A DNA stretch of 64,000 nt from Tubiluchus corallicola (GCA_030141605.1 JAQGDQ010000193.1:124001-188000), one strand, 5' to 3'; counted from the first letter of the stretch, positions 13,101 to 25,855 are shown. Numbers and translations are program-made. The notes: generated by a model not told the origin, from the sequence alone.

Positions 13101-16100
13101 TACACTTTAACTGTATGAAATTTAGGACAAATGATTACAAGAGTTAAAAAGGAATGATATGTTTCATTTTCCTAAAAAGAACCTTTTTGTTCCGGTATTT
13201 AGGGATTTTACACGGTGTATCGACACGTCTTCGAAGCTCTGGCAGCAGAAGACGTCTTGTTTCTTGAAGCAAAGAACAAAGAGATTGATGTACCGGGCTT
13301 CGGTAAATCTGACAGTAGCTACGAAGAGGTACACATCACGTTTGTCAGTTTCCTGTCAGTTAGCAATCAACTCGGTCAATTACCGACATTGATAATGAAT
13401 TTATTTTGTTTTGTGCTTTTTACTTGAGTATTGTACCCGTTTCATCAAAAGTAAAATGAGACTAATGCAACACCTGGCAGTTCACAGTTTTTTGGTGATC
13501 GAGTTATAGCACATTTCATTAATAAATTGTAATCCTAGATTAATTAATAATATTCGTACACATTATATATCTTTTTAGAAGAAAAATTTTTAAAATGAAA
13601 GTGTTGGCTACACTAATGTGTTTGCTTTAAAGTTAATTATAATTAATTTTCTCATTTTTGGTTTTATTCTCTTTTAGAACGTAACCTTTTTTTGACAAGA
13701 GAAGTTTTATGCTAAGCACATTTGTTCATTCGAATGACTTGTTATTAGCAACAGGGAGCTGTTTAAGACTTTGCAAAGAACTTAGCTGTTGATTTTTTAC
13801 TGATTACTCTCCAGGTAGTGCATCCGTTTTATGCTTACTGGCAAAGCTACTGTACAGCAAAGTCGTACACGTGGGTGGAAAAGTATGATATACGAGATGC
13901 TCCCAATCGTCGCATCCTACGTCTCATGGAAAAGGAAAATAAGAAGCTGCGTGACAAGGCAAAGAAGGAGAGAAATGAAGCAGTTAGGGTATGTGCATTA
14001 ATCTTTAAAGGAAAACAGGATGATATTTATACTCCAAAATGAAGTACATCAATTGCATACATTTTAACACCTATAATAATGTCAAAGCATTTATTATAGT
14101 AGGTTAAAGTATTAGTTAGCGGCAGGTGAGCTCAACTAGTGATCACTTCACAACTGAACGTAATTTTTTGGAGCACAAGCATTCTACGAATGTGTTGCAT
14201 GTGTTTGCAAAAGCGAAAATTGAAGTACAGTGCTACTGTATAACATTCAGTATGATACACAAAAAACTTGGCAAATTTTACTTTAAAAATCAAATTTCAT
14301 GTTTACCTCTATGCTCACGCATAAGCACACAAACTACATACTATGTCACAACTGGACACCTCTGAACTGAGAGATGCAGCACCTGTTTTTTGTGCAATGC
14401 ATTTCCGAGATGAAGGCGCTATTGTCCATCTAACAGCAAATTGCAAAGTGCATGCAACAGAGAAGAATTAGTTGCGTGAATGCAAAGTTACCATGTCATG
14501 GTAATAATTCCTTCACGTAAGTCATTTTTGGAAAAATGGTATGTTTCCTTTCAGTAGTTTATAGGGTAGATTGCTTTGAGCAATACTTTAAGATGAGGTT
14601 CGGTTTTCCTTTGAAGACTCATTTTGGCGATATGCTGCGCATTGAACATGTGCTCGCATACTAGCTTTGCTAGATTTTGGAAAAATTGAGCTATCAATTC
14701 CTTGACTAACAGACTTAAGTCTAATTTAGCCTAGTTTGTGTTGTGTGAACGTAAGCAAAATAATGGAAAAATAAAATGCAAGTTTTCTCTTCAAATTGAG
14801 ACTACTGGGACAACTGAGGCCAGTCTGTCACCAGGCGTCTTTCATTATTTTCCAGACAAGGAAGTAGATTCTTATGGTTTATACCATTGCTGAAAGAATG
14901 TATAGTATTGCATGTGAATGACTTGAATTCACATGGCACATGTTGCCATACAGCAATGCGATGGCCCACGATTCAAAAGCAAGCTTTTACTGATATGACA
15001 TAATTTACTGTTTTGTCAAATGACACAAATTTTCCATAACTTTTCTATTTTTTTTCTGTGGTCGAATGCCAAGCCTAAGAGAATTACTATGTAACAGTGC
15101 AAGCCTACTTCTTTCATTTGATTAATTTTGTGGTAACGTTGTTATAGTTATTGAACACCTGTAATCTCTGTAATTATATTATAATACACAGTGGTCATGA
15201 TATCAAAGTGTCATGTAACTGTATCTTCAAAAAGTGAATTTGTGTGTTTGTTATAGGCGCTCGCTGCTTTTGTGAGAAAACGAGATAAGAGAGTGCAAGC
15301 ATATAGGGTAAGTGCAAATGAGTCTATAATTTTGAATTTTTGTAAAATGTTAACTGGTGCAAAGCTGTGTAAAAGGTACGGTTTGTCCCACTGTGCCATA
15401 AATTCGATTGAAATTCATTTTTTAAACACCGAACAGAGAGTTAGACTAGAGCTTTTAGTTTAAACATATTTTTATTAAATACAATCATTAAATACGGCTT
15501 GAACAGACAGTTTTTAATAACTGATAACTGATGAATGTTCTCGCCAGTGAAACGTAACACTTAGAAGAGTGCAGACAATAAACAAACGGCAGAAACATTA
15601 CAGTATGACTGCTAGCAGTATAGACACATACATAGCATAATGTTGACAATGATATTAATATTACTATGTAATCAATATAAACTAATACAATGGATAGAAG
15701 CACTTCGTAAGAAATACAAATTTCTGTACAAGCTTAAATACTTGAATGTTAACAGTTATATTTAAATGTTGATTACCATGAAGAAGCAGATAAGCGAGTT
15801 CATTTGTTGACAGATTATGAATTCTAGTATTATAAGGAATTAACAAAGCACAGAGGTTGCTCAGTAAAATATCTTGAGCATATATAGGGGGCAGCTAATT
15901 GTAAAAATGATTAATCGTTTCAAAAGGGGCACTGCATCTACAGGTAGATAAAACGGGGTTCCATCATAGTTTTTACATCCTCTCTGACTCAGGTTAAAGA
16001 TTAGCTGAGAAAAGCCAGCCTGCATTCATGTTTGAGGAACAGCTAGTCTACGATCGCCATAGGAGTAATATATGGAGCATTTGTTGAAACTCAGGTGTTT

Positions 16101-19100
16101 TTTTAGCTGTAATTTAAATGACGATAAGGACACGCTATTACGAATATACAGAGGAAGAACATTCCATGAATCACTAGCAGAAACAAAGAATGAATTAGCA
16201 AATGATGATTAAAGTTTGTGAAATCATCGCCATTTCATACTGGATATGGTGTGACATCTCTGACTTTTGGTGGCAATATATCACACAAATATATTGGAGT
16301 TAATTGATTGATAATTTTATACAGTAACCATAAGCGGAAATATTTAAACAGCGTGGATATTGGACCCAGAGCTTTTGATTTAATCAAGCAAAGTTTAATT
16401 TCTTTTTTTTTCATTTAAATGATCAGTCACCAAAATGTAATTGTTTCATCGTTGGCCTACAATCTACTGTTCACTGTATTTTTACAAAAGGTGACTTAAT
16501 GTTTCAAATGACTCACAAAACGATGAACCATTAAATTTGTGTCTTCTTATTAACAGAAACAGCTGGAGGAGAAGGCTGCTGAGAACAAAAGGCAAGTGGA
16601 AGTGCGACGAGCAAAACAGCGCGAGGAGCGACTTCACAGAATGCGGGGATATGAGGAAGCTAATTGGTCGTCAATGAGTGCCATGGAGCAAGAACTGAAG
16701 GATATTGAACATCGTCTGCAACAAGAATTTGGTGGAAATAAAGTGCAATCTCCTGGTAATTAATTTTCTTAGTCTGATTTTTATTTTTACTTTTTTAGGG
16801 AGATTGTAACTTAGTTTTGTGAAGTAACAAAGGTTACCGAGTACCCGAATTGTCCTGACAAATTTATTCTGAGCATGGCTACTGTTCGTAATTTCTTGGT
16901 TTAGTCCCGGTCCAATTTTCAGTTCATCTGTTGATGCATCTCAAGTGCAGTTAGATATAAGCTTCCATGTATGATAATTAACAAAGAAAGAGAACAATAC
17001 AACTTCATTAATTATTTGATGTTTATTATAATCACGATACTTTTTATTTACATAAAGTAATCCTTTGACCAACGAATCCATTTATTTAAATTCTCTGTCA
17101 AATCTCTTACAAGCGTAATGTGTCAAGCTGCATAACACGTCTGTTAGACGTTGCCTGATTATGGTCTCCATTCATATGGTCCGGATACAGTTTTGAATTT
17201 TTTATATCTAATAAAATGCACACTTTCAATCTATTAAATTTTAGATTATTCTCTGCTACTATTATTATCACACATATTTTAACTATAACTGACTTAAGTA
17301 AGTTACTGCATGCACTGAATGAATGTTCTCCATTTTCATGTTATTGTTGTTAACAATCATAATGACAAATTCTGCTGTGAGAAACAACTTCCTTTCATTA
17401 ATTTTTTTTTTGAAAATAAGGTGCTTTTTGTCAGGGCCCGTGCATACAGACCATAGGGGCCAATTAATGGTAGTTCGATCAGTTCCTTGGCCATGCTAGG
17501 GGTACTAACCGACTGCCCACTAAAGGAAACAGTCAGTAGCTGATTGTAGGCAGACTCTACAGGGGCTCTACCTAAATAGCATGGATTCTTTTGTGGTGTG
17601 ATGGATGAAAAACAGGCTTTTTATCTATACCTCAAAAATCAAACTGTAAGCAGTCAAATAAGTAACAAGATATTAAGTTTAATGACGCAATAAAAATCAA
17701 ACAGTCGTGTAATTTAGCTATTTGCAAACAAGGGAACTTATTAATAGACAAAAGTAAGTCTGAAAACGCTACTAAACAGCATGACATAAAATAAATGCAA
17801 TGATAAAACATACAAAAATCATACAGTGTTCCTAACTGTTTAAAGGGTTCCTACTTACTCTACCCTAAGGGTTCCACCCCAAAACGTGAATGCTATTTAC
17901 AGTATCTTCTCCAGACAAGTGTAGTTTGTGGTCATAGTCCTTTAGGACGACTAAAGTATGGTTCAGACTTCATCTAACGGGTTCACGACTCCAACAGTAA
18001 CGACGCAAAAAGTCTGAGAGAAACGTAGCTAAATGTTTCAACGTAGGTCTATCAAAAGGGTGACGTGTGAACGAAGCAGTAGGCACATGCGTTTGGAGAT
18101 TCACATCAAAAATAAGTCCTTCCTCTGGCGCCAATTAACGATAACGTAAATAAACATGTACCTTTGCTGTGCGATTTATTGCCATAAAGTTCCTACCCGG
18201 GCGGTGACGACTTCTCCGTCCCATTCGATGGACTATTGAGCTGGGCACCTTTCCAACTGCACAACGGTGCTCTCACATGATCCGAAACGACATCTTCCCG
18301 GCATGGTAAGATCAGCAAAGCCATGTAAACCAATATGTGGACATCTTCCACCACCACAAATAGATCATTAGCTTTTCAAACGCCAGCTAATGGAAAATCA
18401 GGTAAAACGTAAAAACGCAGTTTAACCAACCAAAGTCAAGTTGCATATATCGTGTCGGCGAAATCTGTGTCATGAACGTACAGAAATCTATGCGTTTGGC
18501 TTCAATCCGATTGAATGCACAAACGTACAGTTACACCTTTCACCCAACCCAGGGGGGACTAACATTCCCTAAACTAACAAATAGTACTACCTAGTTGAAT
18601 GTAACAATCTAGAAACAATTTACACTTAGTGAACATAGGTAAAGAAAAGCTGGTGTCAAAATACGAAATTAAAGTTTAATGTTTATCTGCAAGTTAAAGT
18701 ACAGCTCAATGATTTAATCTGTGTCATTACACTTTTTACAAAATATATATTTATAGTTTTTGTGAAGCTGCCAATTTTATCCTACCCTTTTAATACATGT
18801 AAATCTTTATTTATTTATCTATAGCCTTAATTATACCTGTAAAATTTTCAATATTTATTTGCCTGCTGTTTCTCGCCATCCACAATCTTGCGTGATCTAC
18901 TGTGTATCGTGTGCCACAAGGTTTCTAAAAGCACTACTACCGTAGCTGCTGCTATTCCGAAGGGTAGCACCCAGAAGATCGCTTGCAAATTTTCCATACC
19001 AAGTGCAGTTATGGCTAAAAGTTCATTCTCAGTGTCGTGATGGCAACCACTATGAATTCCTGCATCAAAGAAACTCTTGTCAAACTGCTGAGGTAAGCCG

Positions 19101-22100
19101 CTGCTCACCATGAGGGATAGCTCCAGATCGAGTTCCTCTTTGTAGCATCGTCCCTTGGAAATCGACCAAGTTTCGTAAAGCCAACTGAACTTGAAGGGCG
19201 AATAGGAGAACTTGCAAGCCGTGCTTTCTGCACTCATCATAATTTTTGCTTCTCGTTCGCTAAACATGAAAACGTACTTCCCAGTTGCCGTCAGTGCCAA
19301 GCACTCTTCCGTGGTTGCCACGGGTACTTCTGAATGGTGCTCCATCTTTTCCCAAAGCTGTCCTAGTTCTGTATGAGATGGACTTTCACGCAAGAAGTGA
19401 GTATCATGATAGTGACCCACTGTCACTGGAATAAGCTTGCTCTTAATCAACTCTTCTAGGCTATAAAATGGATAAACTGGCGATTGAATGAAAAGAAAGC
19501 TGACTATGGTACCCGTGTAGATGGCAGTTGCAGCTAAAATAAAGATCCACCAGAATGCTAAAGTCATCCTTGCAGAAAGGCTAGCTGGTAAGTGCTGACC
19601 TCCTTGCACTACGATCGAACCCAGGGTGTACTGGATGAAGTATGACAGCCCAGGTGTTGAACTGGTATCTGCATTTGTTGTAACATTTACGGCGTGCTCT
19701 TCAATGGTTACGACTGCAGCGGTGACGAAGCTTAGTGCAAGCAGTAACACCCAAACCGTTCTTGTGAATGGTGCGACAAGGTTCGAGCCAACCACGTTCT
19801 GTTTTGGTTTTGCTATGATGAATATCTTCTGAGTATACCAGAGGGGGTACAGAAACTCATGCACTTTTGCTCGTTCTTCTGTAGGTATTAGTGGTGTGAG
19901 GACAATGTCCACTAACCCTGTGGTCAAGGCGTCACCCCACGTGGTATTCTCGTATAGATAGTTCGTGACCGAATAGGTGAAATTAAGTTCCTCACTCAAG
20001 ATCTTGAACAATTTAAGTATCACTTCAGAATCATCGTAATTTTCGTCAATCCAAATTCCTGCTTTTACGCTTCTTCCATTTAGAGAACATTTTTTATTTC
20101 TGTAGTACATGTTTGTATAATAACGTTTCATTTCAGCGACATCTACCTGTTCTTTTTCTACTTTGTTGTCTTCCATTTCGTCAACAAGATAAGTGCATTT
20201 TTCAACCATATTGTCTTTGCTGTTGTTACCAGCAGCTCCACATTGCTTGCATTCTGCATTTTTAATGACTGATGTTTTACTTGTTGAAGCTGTGCTCCCA
20301 GTTAAGATAAAAATCAAACAACTTATTGCCGTTATTTTCACCATCTTCACGTTTCATGTCCATCAGCACCGTCCGCATTTTCAGAAGTCCGGTTAGTTAC
20401 AGAGACTGGCATATTTGTTATTGGTTGCAGCTGGATAAACATTTTAATCAATTCTCTTGCCAGTCTTGATTTGTTTAATGACGTTGTGTTGCATAGGAAG
20501 CCCAGTTTGTAGTTAGATCGATTTAGCCAGTACGTATGTTGAATGCTTTAGGAATGAAATGAATCTGTTTTCTCACTTGTTATGTTATATAATAAATTGG
20601 AGACACTTTTTAGTACATTTCTGATATTGATGTGCAAAAAGTGGAAATAATGACTATATAGGTTAAGAAAATAACTGTAAATGATCCAGATTAATAAAAT
20701 GTTTACAATACTTATATTCAAGGCTATTACAACCATAATTATAGTTTTTGTAAAAAGGAAAATTAATTGATAAATTTTGACACTCTTGATAGTTCATCAT
20801 ATTGACAATAGAAAGAGAAATGAGAAATCTTTTGTACGTATTTTTCATGAAATTGAATTTATTTGAAAAGTTGAAGTGTAGTGTATCTGCTTTTATTGCT
20901 TTATGTTTTTTCTTTTTCACACTCAAATTTTATAATAATACGTTGAAATTTGCTTTTATTTAGCAAATTAAAATGAAATGTCCTCTCACATACTGCATCC
21001 ATGAAAACAATATGAGAAGTTTTCGTGTATAAATAATACATTACTGTTGCCAGCCCATGCCAGGAGTTTTATAAATCTTTTGAAGTTGTTTTTATTTTTA
21101 TTTCTAGATAAAGAAGAGCTTGATGACAGTGAGTCGGAGCTTGACAGCTTATTTTGTGTGGCTTGCAATAAAGCTTTCAGAAGTGATAAGGCGTGAGTAG
21201 CACAATTATATGTTGATAATGACAAATATATTTTTGATTATTAATCTGTATTGAATGACTTAATGTAGATGTTGTGATAGAGCTGTGGTATCTCTTTTTC
21301 AAAGATAAAGATGAGGCACTAAGCCAGTGAAAGTGTATTTTGGTGGACAAACCACTAAGCAACAGTTTTGCAGACAATGATTTGCCTGAAAGAGTGAGTG
21401 TTGTAAATCTTAAGTTTTTTGCTGATAATGTAAAGTTGTATCAACAAATTTGTAGTGATGGGTCACGTGATATACAGCAAGCATTAGACAGTGTTATTGA
21501 ATGAGCAAATATGTGGCAATTAAAGATAGCTATTCCAAAGTGTAATGCTGTTCACATTGGTGAAAACTAATCCTCGCAATAGCTATTTTGTTTCAGATAA
21601 TGAAATTGAATCAGTGAATGTCGTGTGTGATCTTAGTGTTACCATTTCACAAAACTTAAAATCTAGTGCCCATTGTACTGAAATGGCACTTAAAAGCTAA
21701 CAGAATAATTAATATGATTTTTAGAATATTCAGTACAAATGAAAAAGATGTTCTTCTTAGGGCGTATAAACATATGTAAGACCAATAATTGAATATTGTA
21801 CACCAGTATGGCATCCACATCAGCCATTTGATATTGATATTATAGAGGGCGTTCAAAGATATTTTACATGTAAACTCTTTTTTAGATGTAGCATGGCTCG
21901 AATCTCATACCCCGACAGACTAATGGTTTTAAATTTAAAGTCAGAAAAAAATGACAAATTCAAATTGTCCTATGTATGTATTATAAAATCATGTATAAAG
22001 AAGTAGATTTGAGTGCTGAAAAGTATTTTACTAGGGCCTCATCTGATCGTACACGGAGTAACCATTCGTTAAAATTATTTGTACAAAGAACAAATAAAAA

Positions 22101-25100
22101 GCAGTTTGGACAGTAAATCACCCATCATTTACTGGCTAAGCTCTACTGTGTAACTTTCCCTCTGCCATTCCTTTTGTCTCAACCGATTGCCTATGTAGAA
22201 GTTTTTAATGTAACTGGAAGAATGAAATCATTCGGAAAAATGTGCGAGGTTTTCCAGTTCAGGAATCAAGATCCTTATGAATTCCAATTAGATGTACGTC
22301 CTTGATTCCGTAATAACAAGTTAACATGTCTGATTGAAACTCAACTACTGGACAGGCAGTGAGTTCAGTTCCCCATGCTGGGAATTCTCAGATGATCTAA
22401 CAACCGGAATTTTGATTTGTGGCATAATGCAATATGTGTGACACAGCATTTAGGTGTTGATAAACAAGTGTAATTGTAATTGTTTAATATGTGACTCATT
22501 GAATTATTTACCTCAAAGAAAACAAATACACTGGTAAGTTGGACTATGTAGCAACTATTTATGTGTAGAAAATAAGAATTATGCTTGATGAAGAGGCACT
22601 CGTACGATACACATCTGATCGTGTTTGTAAATTTCTCATTTTAGATTCGAGAATCACGAAAAATCTAAAAAGCACAAAGAAAATGTGGTGAGATTAAAAG
22701 AGGCCATGTTGGCGGAGGAGCAAAGTTCGTCCAACGATTCTCTTTCCGCAGACTCGTGCGAGGAAAACACTGACGCTGTGCACGACAGTTTAGATGATGG
22801 TAACAGTTTCGTAGATCTTGACAGTTTCAAAGAGTTAGAACAGTCAAATAGAGAAAATTTGGGAAATATCTGTGAGGAATTTTCGCGACAAAGACAATCA
22901 GACGAAGAAAACTCGCCTTCTGCTAGTGAAGACAGAAGTCTTTCAGACAACGATTCACCAGGAACAGACAGCTCTGATGCGGCTGGTCTTGAGCAACTTC
23001 TTGCTGTTCATACTTTGAAGAAGAGGTATATTTATTTCCATTTAAAACTTACTGAGGTCAAGGCTCAGCATCAGACTAATTAGAATGTCCAGGAAAGGAG
23101 TAACTTTCCTATCAAATGGTACATTTTTGGGCTTTTCAGTAGTTCTGAAGCGCTTCTAGAGAATTAATTTTTAACAGGTGATATTTAGTTGTATAATAGG
23201 CTTACTGTTCTTGCATGTGAGTTTTATTTACATTTGGCCAAGCACAGCAGCAAATTCATGCAGTGCTGTAAACACAGATTTAAGTGGCACGCCTGCGCAA
23301 AGAGAGATAGCTAGCTTCACGCAAAAAAGTTAAGGCACAATTAGACTCTATGTTCTAATATAAATTATTTGGTCTGTTGTGTGGCAAACAATGGGCGTCA
23401 TGTTATACAATAGAAAAACTGCAGTCGATTGTGTGGCAAACACAGCCACTGAGCGGCACACTTCTGAAGTGTTGTGCGATCTGTAGACTAACAATCTTTA
23501 TGTGCACATGTGTGACATTTAAATCTATGGCTACAACTCATAGTCATTTGGCAGAGCAGGCCTGTTTAGTGGCACATGGTGCTTTTCTGTTCATTTATTG
23601 AAATGGCTTTGCTGAGTGAGCTTTTAGATGTGAAGATTGTTATTATTATTACCTAACTAGTAATAAGAATCTGCTAGTTAATTAGCTGGATTTACTGATG
23701 CGGTATGAAACCGTAAAAGTTGGGAATTCATACTACCCTGCTACTGAAATGACAAGGACGAGTTTTCTAGGTCATCGCTGCGCATAACATTAATATTTAG
23801 TGTGTAATATTAATGTATTGCGTACGTGTGCAGTGTAAATAGAGATGTTTGCTAATTGTCTACTGGAAGTGCATCACCGTGATATTCTGTTACCTATGCA
23901 TTTATGTGTAGACGACGAGAAGCCGAGTTTGCAAACCCAGAGCCACCTGTGTCAACGGATGACGATAACGATGCTCGTGATGATGCAACGACAGGCAGTG
24001 GATCAATGCTTGTTAATAATGAAAACAATGCTAAATCCAAAGCCAGGTAAAAAATTCTGACTATGTCAAATTGTCAATTCATTGAAAATCTTTCTTGCAA
24101 TTTTGTACTACCATTGCGTTGTGCTAAAACAATATGCAAATAATCATGGCTTCATTAGCTTGGGAATCCACCTGTTTAACTCTTGCAGATACATACATAT
24201 TGAGCTGCCCATCTTTTTTAAATGTTATAAAATAAATGCGTTTAAACTACCCTTTCTAAGTGTCTATTGTAGCAGACACGAATTTGTCTGGCAATATTTT
24301 AGACAGTACTTTATACCATACCTAGTTATGTTGTACACTACAATTTTTGTAGACACGAAAAGCAATGCATTAATTGATAATTTGGCAGATTTTATTTTGT
24401 CTGTTTTATTTCTTATCATTTTGTCAGTAGAAAAATAGTAGTTGCAACAGTTTGGCTCCCAAATTTGTTGTAATTCATGGCTGTGCCTTTGAGATACTGT
24501 GCGTTTCTTGGAGCTGCAGTATTTAATTCTTTCAGTGATCCTTTTGATACGAACACAAAAACTTGCAAAAGACATTTTTGCCAACAAAGCCCTGTCACTT
24601 TTGGCCAATTACTGTCTTAGAGTGTTAGAATTTTATAGTTTCTTCAAGTGGTGTGCATTTTTCGAGGAGTATCTTGTAGCACTTGCAATGAATTTCAGGT
24701 CAAAGAAGCAGAAGAAACGTCGTCGACAACAACAGAAAGAAAATTTACACGAGGCAGCAACAGCAACAGTGGAAACTCCTCTTCCTTCGGAAGACATCGC
24801 CGAACATCGGGTTAGTATTTGCCTGTAAAGGCTTTCCTTATTTTGGGTAACTCCAACAAACTGATTTGATTTTTTTCCTGGTGATTGGACATGGATTTAA
24901 TACCATTGATGTTTTGTTTTGTTTTTCTTTTATTCAGTCCTATGTAGCCGATTGACTCTTGCTAACATTGTGCTCTTCAACTCTGGTATTCTGATTTACT
25001 CCTAGGCTTATTCATTTAAAGAATTTTTGAATATCTGCATAAACATTTGAAAACCAGCGAGGCACTTTTTTGGAGACACCAAGTGTTGAACATGGTGAGG

Positions 25101-25790
25101 CAAAATAAGTGGTAATGGGGCACATGCTTCGTGACCAAAATTAAGAATGCCGAAACGGTCGGATGACTGATTCATGTCCGCCTGGGCTCATTATGTTTTT
25201 TGGGTGGTTTCATTTGCCATGTTGATTTTGGCTGTTTACCTCGTAGGAAGATTTATAATAGGTTCAGGGAAGACTAAGATATCTCTTTTGGTGCAGTGTC
25301 TCATCTTAAACGGTCAGCCTTGAAAATGAGACAGGTTCTAGGATTGCCACAAACATCAACATTGAGTTACCCTTGCTAATGAGTGCTGAATTCTGCCTTG
25401 CAGTTGCCAAGTGTAGATAAAAAATGAAAACTGAAATGTGCCAACTGCATTTAATTTTGAATGATGCCTAAATGCATTGCAGTAATGACCTAACATAGCT
25501 ATGTGATATACTATAGTACAACATAGTATGTTAATGATTCATTTTTATCTAGTTATTCATATTAGTTACTTAAAGGTTTCTAAATTACTGATATTTAATG
25601 ATTTCAGGAAAAAGAAGATAAACCTGCAAAATCTCTCGCCTGTCAAGTGTGCAGTGTTGAATTTTCCTCTAGAAACAAACTCTTTGCACACATCAATGAT
25701 ACAGGCCATGCAGCGTTAAAGACTGCAGTGCCACCTGTGGCAGACAAGAGTACTACAAAGAAGAAAAGTAAAAAGAAAGGGAAGCGGTAA
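10122..25790 (+). CDS. DNAJC21: DnaJ homolog subfamily C member 21 (Jjj1-type ribosome biogenesis cochaperone)
   Basis: Coding exons: 10122-10218, 11808-11936, 12261-12349, 13203-13328, 13815-13988, 15257-15307, 16557-16755, 21108-21192, 22645-23025, 23912-24046, 24699-24810, 25608-25790; 1761 nt, 586 aa, close to the human length. Start MKCHYEVL matches the family. J domain is about residues 1-70 with HPD at 31-33, its Asp codon split by intron 1. Next come the conserved HPFYAYWQS region (exon 5) and a charged, coiled [12 protein letters not shown] segment (exon 7). A C2H2 finger follows (C305, C308, H321, H327, split by intron 8), then an acidic Ser-rich linker, a basic run [11 protein letters not shown], a second C2H2 finger (C538, C541, H554, H560) and a Lys-rich tail. 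Family knowledge: the yeast homolog Jjj1 stimulates Hsp70 to recycle export factors from cytoplasmic pre-60S subunits. Intron 7 hosts an antisense receptor gene. Confidence 0.97.
11239..11349 (+). repeat. Tandemly duplicated 3' tail of a non-LTR retroposon
   Basis: Two ~55-bp direct copies, each containing TGGTACATTATTGTATTTG, then GCAATAAAATTGA, a TTGAAT-type tail and ATACCTTAGTGT. An AATAAA followed by a short AT-rich simple tail is typical of LINE or SINE 3' ends. The AT-rich stretch upstream in DNAJC21 intron 1 (about 10.6-11.2 kb) may be the rest of the element, but no reverse-transcriptase peptide was seen there. Confidence 0.5.
16080..16400 (-). mobile_element. Decayed LINE (CR1/jockey-type) reverse-transcriptase C-terminal remnant
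   Basis: Read on the minus strand, this part of DNAJC21 intron 6 gives two peptides typical of the end of non-LTR retrotransposon ORF2: [19 protein letters not shown] at about 16355-16270, and [19 protein letters not shown] at about 16165-16100 (compare the family pattern W-N-x-L-P-x-x-I-R-N-S-x-S-L-x-x-F-K). Stops and frame changes separate them, so it is dead. The AT-rich sequence from about 15450 to 16080 may be its 3' part. It lies antisense to the host gene. Confidence 0.75.
17000..18847. other. Left part of DNAJC21 intron 7, no recognised feature
   Basis: The stretch between DNAJC21 exon 7 and the 3' end of the nested receptor gene. It is somewhat less AT-rich around 17430-18560, with several CpG sites, and may contain an old transposon, but no terminal repeats, coding frame or RNA gene was recognised. 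The 3' UTR of the antisense receptor presumably lies just below 18848. Confidence 0.3.
18848..20350 (-). CDS. Divergent ionotropic receptor (variant ionotropic glutamate receptor), intronless
   Basis: Single open frame of 500 aa. A signal peptide (about 1-22) is followed by a short Cys-bearing N-terminal part and no large amino-terminal domain. Ligand-binding half S1 is about 94-190, with [12 protein letters not shown] at 152-163, where R160 aligns by eye with the iGluR arginine that binds the ligand alpha-carboxyl. M1 is about 196-214 ([15 protein letters not shown]), the pore loop about 240-256 ([12 protein letters not shown]), and M3 about 263-287 ([20 protein letters not shown]). S2 starts PFYSLEELI at about 294, and M4 is about 458-479. 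The order SP-S1-M1-P-M3-S2-M4 and the S-x-S-x-R...WW...YTG pattern are those of protostome IRs. Family knowledge: IRs form cation channels in chemosensory or thermosensory neurons, usually with co-receptors such as IR25a. The ligand is unknown. It lies wholly inside DNAJC21 intron 7, antisense to it. Confidence 0.9.
   Translation of the reverse strand: MKMVKITAISCLIFILTGSTASTSKTSVIKNAECKQCGAAGNNSKDNMVEKCTYLVDEMEDNKVEKEQVDVAEMKRYYTNMYYRNKKCSLNGRSVKAGIWIDENYDDSEVILKLFKILSEELNFTYSVTNYLYENTTWGDALTTGLVDIVLTPLIPTEERAKVHEFLYPLWYTQKIFIIAKPKQNVVGSNLVAPFTRTVWVLLLALSFVTAAVVTIEEHAVNVTTNADTSSTPGLSYFIQYTLGSIVVQGGQHLPASLSARMTLAFWWIFILAATAIYTGTIVSFLFIQSPVYPFYSLEELIKSKLIPVTVGHYHDTHFLRESPSHTELGQLWEKMEHHSEVPVATTEECLALTATGKYVFMFSEREAKIMMSAESTACKFSYSPFKFSWLYETWSISKGRCYKEELDLELSLMVSSGLPQQFDKSFFDAGIHSGCHHDTENELLAITALGMENLQAIFWVLPFGIAAATVVVLLETLWHTIHSRSRKIVDGEKQQANKY
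21395..22215 (+). mobile_element. Decayed LINE (jockey/CR1-type) reverse-transcriptase fragment
   Basis: In DNAJC21 intron 8, the three plus-strand frames in turn give consecutive non-LTR reverse-transcriptase peptides: [11 protein letters not shown] near 21418 (catalytic F/Y-A-D-D with the last Asp changed to Asn), a W-x-L-K-I-x-x-x-K-C-N segment near 21510, [19 protein letters not shown] near 21780, and [12 protein letters not shown] near 21845. Many stops and frameshifts show it is long dead. It has the same orientation as the host gene and lacks a visible 5' part. Confidence 0.85.
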
Positions 25791-25849
25791 CACTGGGCTA
25801 TGATTAAGTGAATTTGTTGTTTATTTATTTTGCAATTGTGAAAATACAA

Positions 25850-25855
25850 AATAAA
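25850..25855 (+). terminator. Probable polyadenylation signal of DNAJC21
   Basis: AATAAA lies 60 nt after the DNAJC21 stop codon at 25790, a normal distance for a short 3' UTR. A second AATAAA occurs near 26004. Which one is used cannot be told from sequence. Confidence 0.55.

Noticed and set aside
22654-22950. 98-codon frame antisense to DNAJC21 exon 9
   Set aside because: It mirrors the acidic, Ser-rich coding exon; the Ser/Leu-rich translation is a shadow of GAx and TCx codons on the other strand.
24082-24608. Open frames of 109-118 codons on both strands in DNAJC21 intron 10
   Set aside because: Low-complexity hydrophobic translations of AT-rich sequence lying between well-defined exons; no domain.
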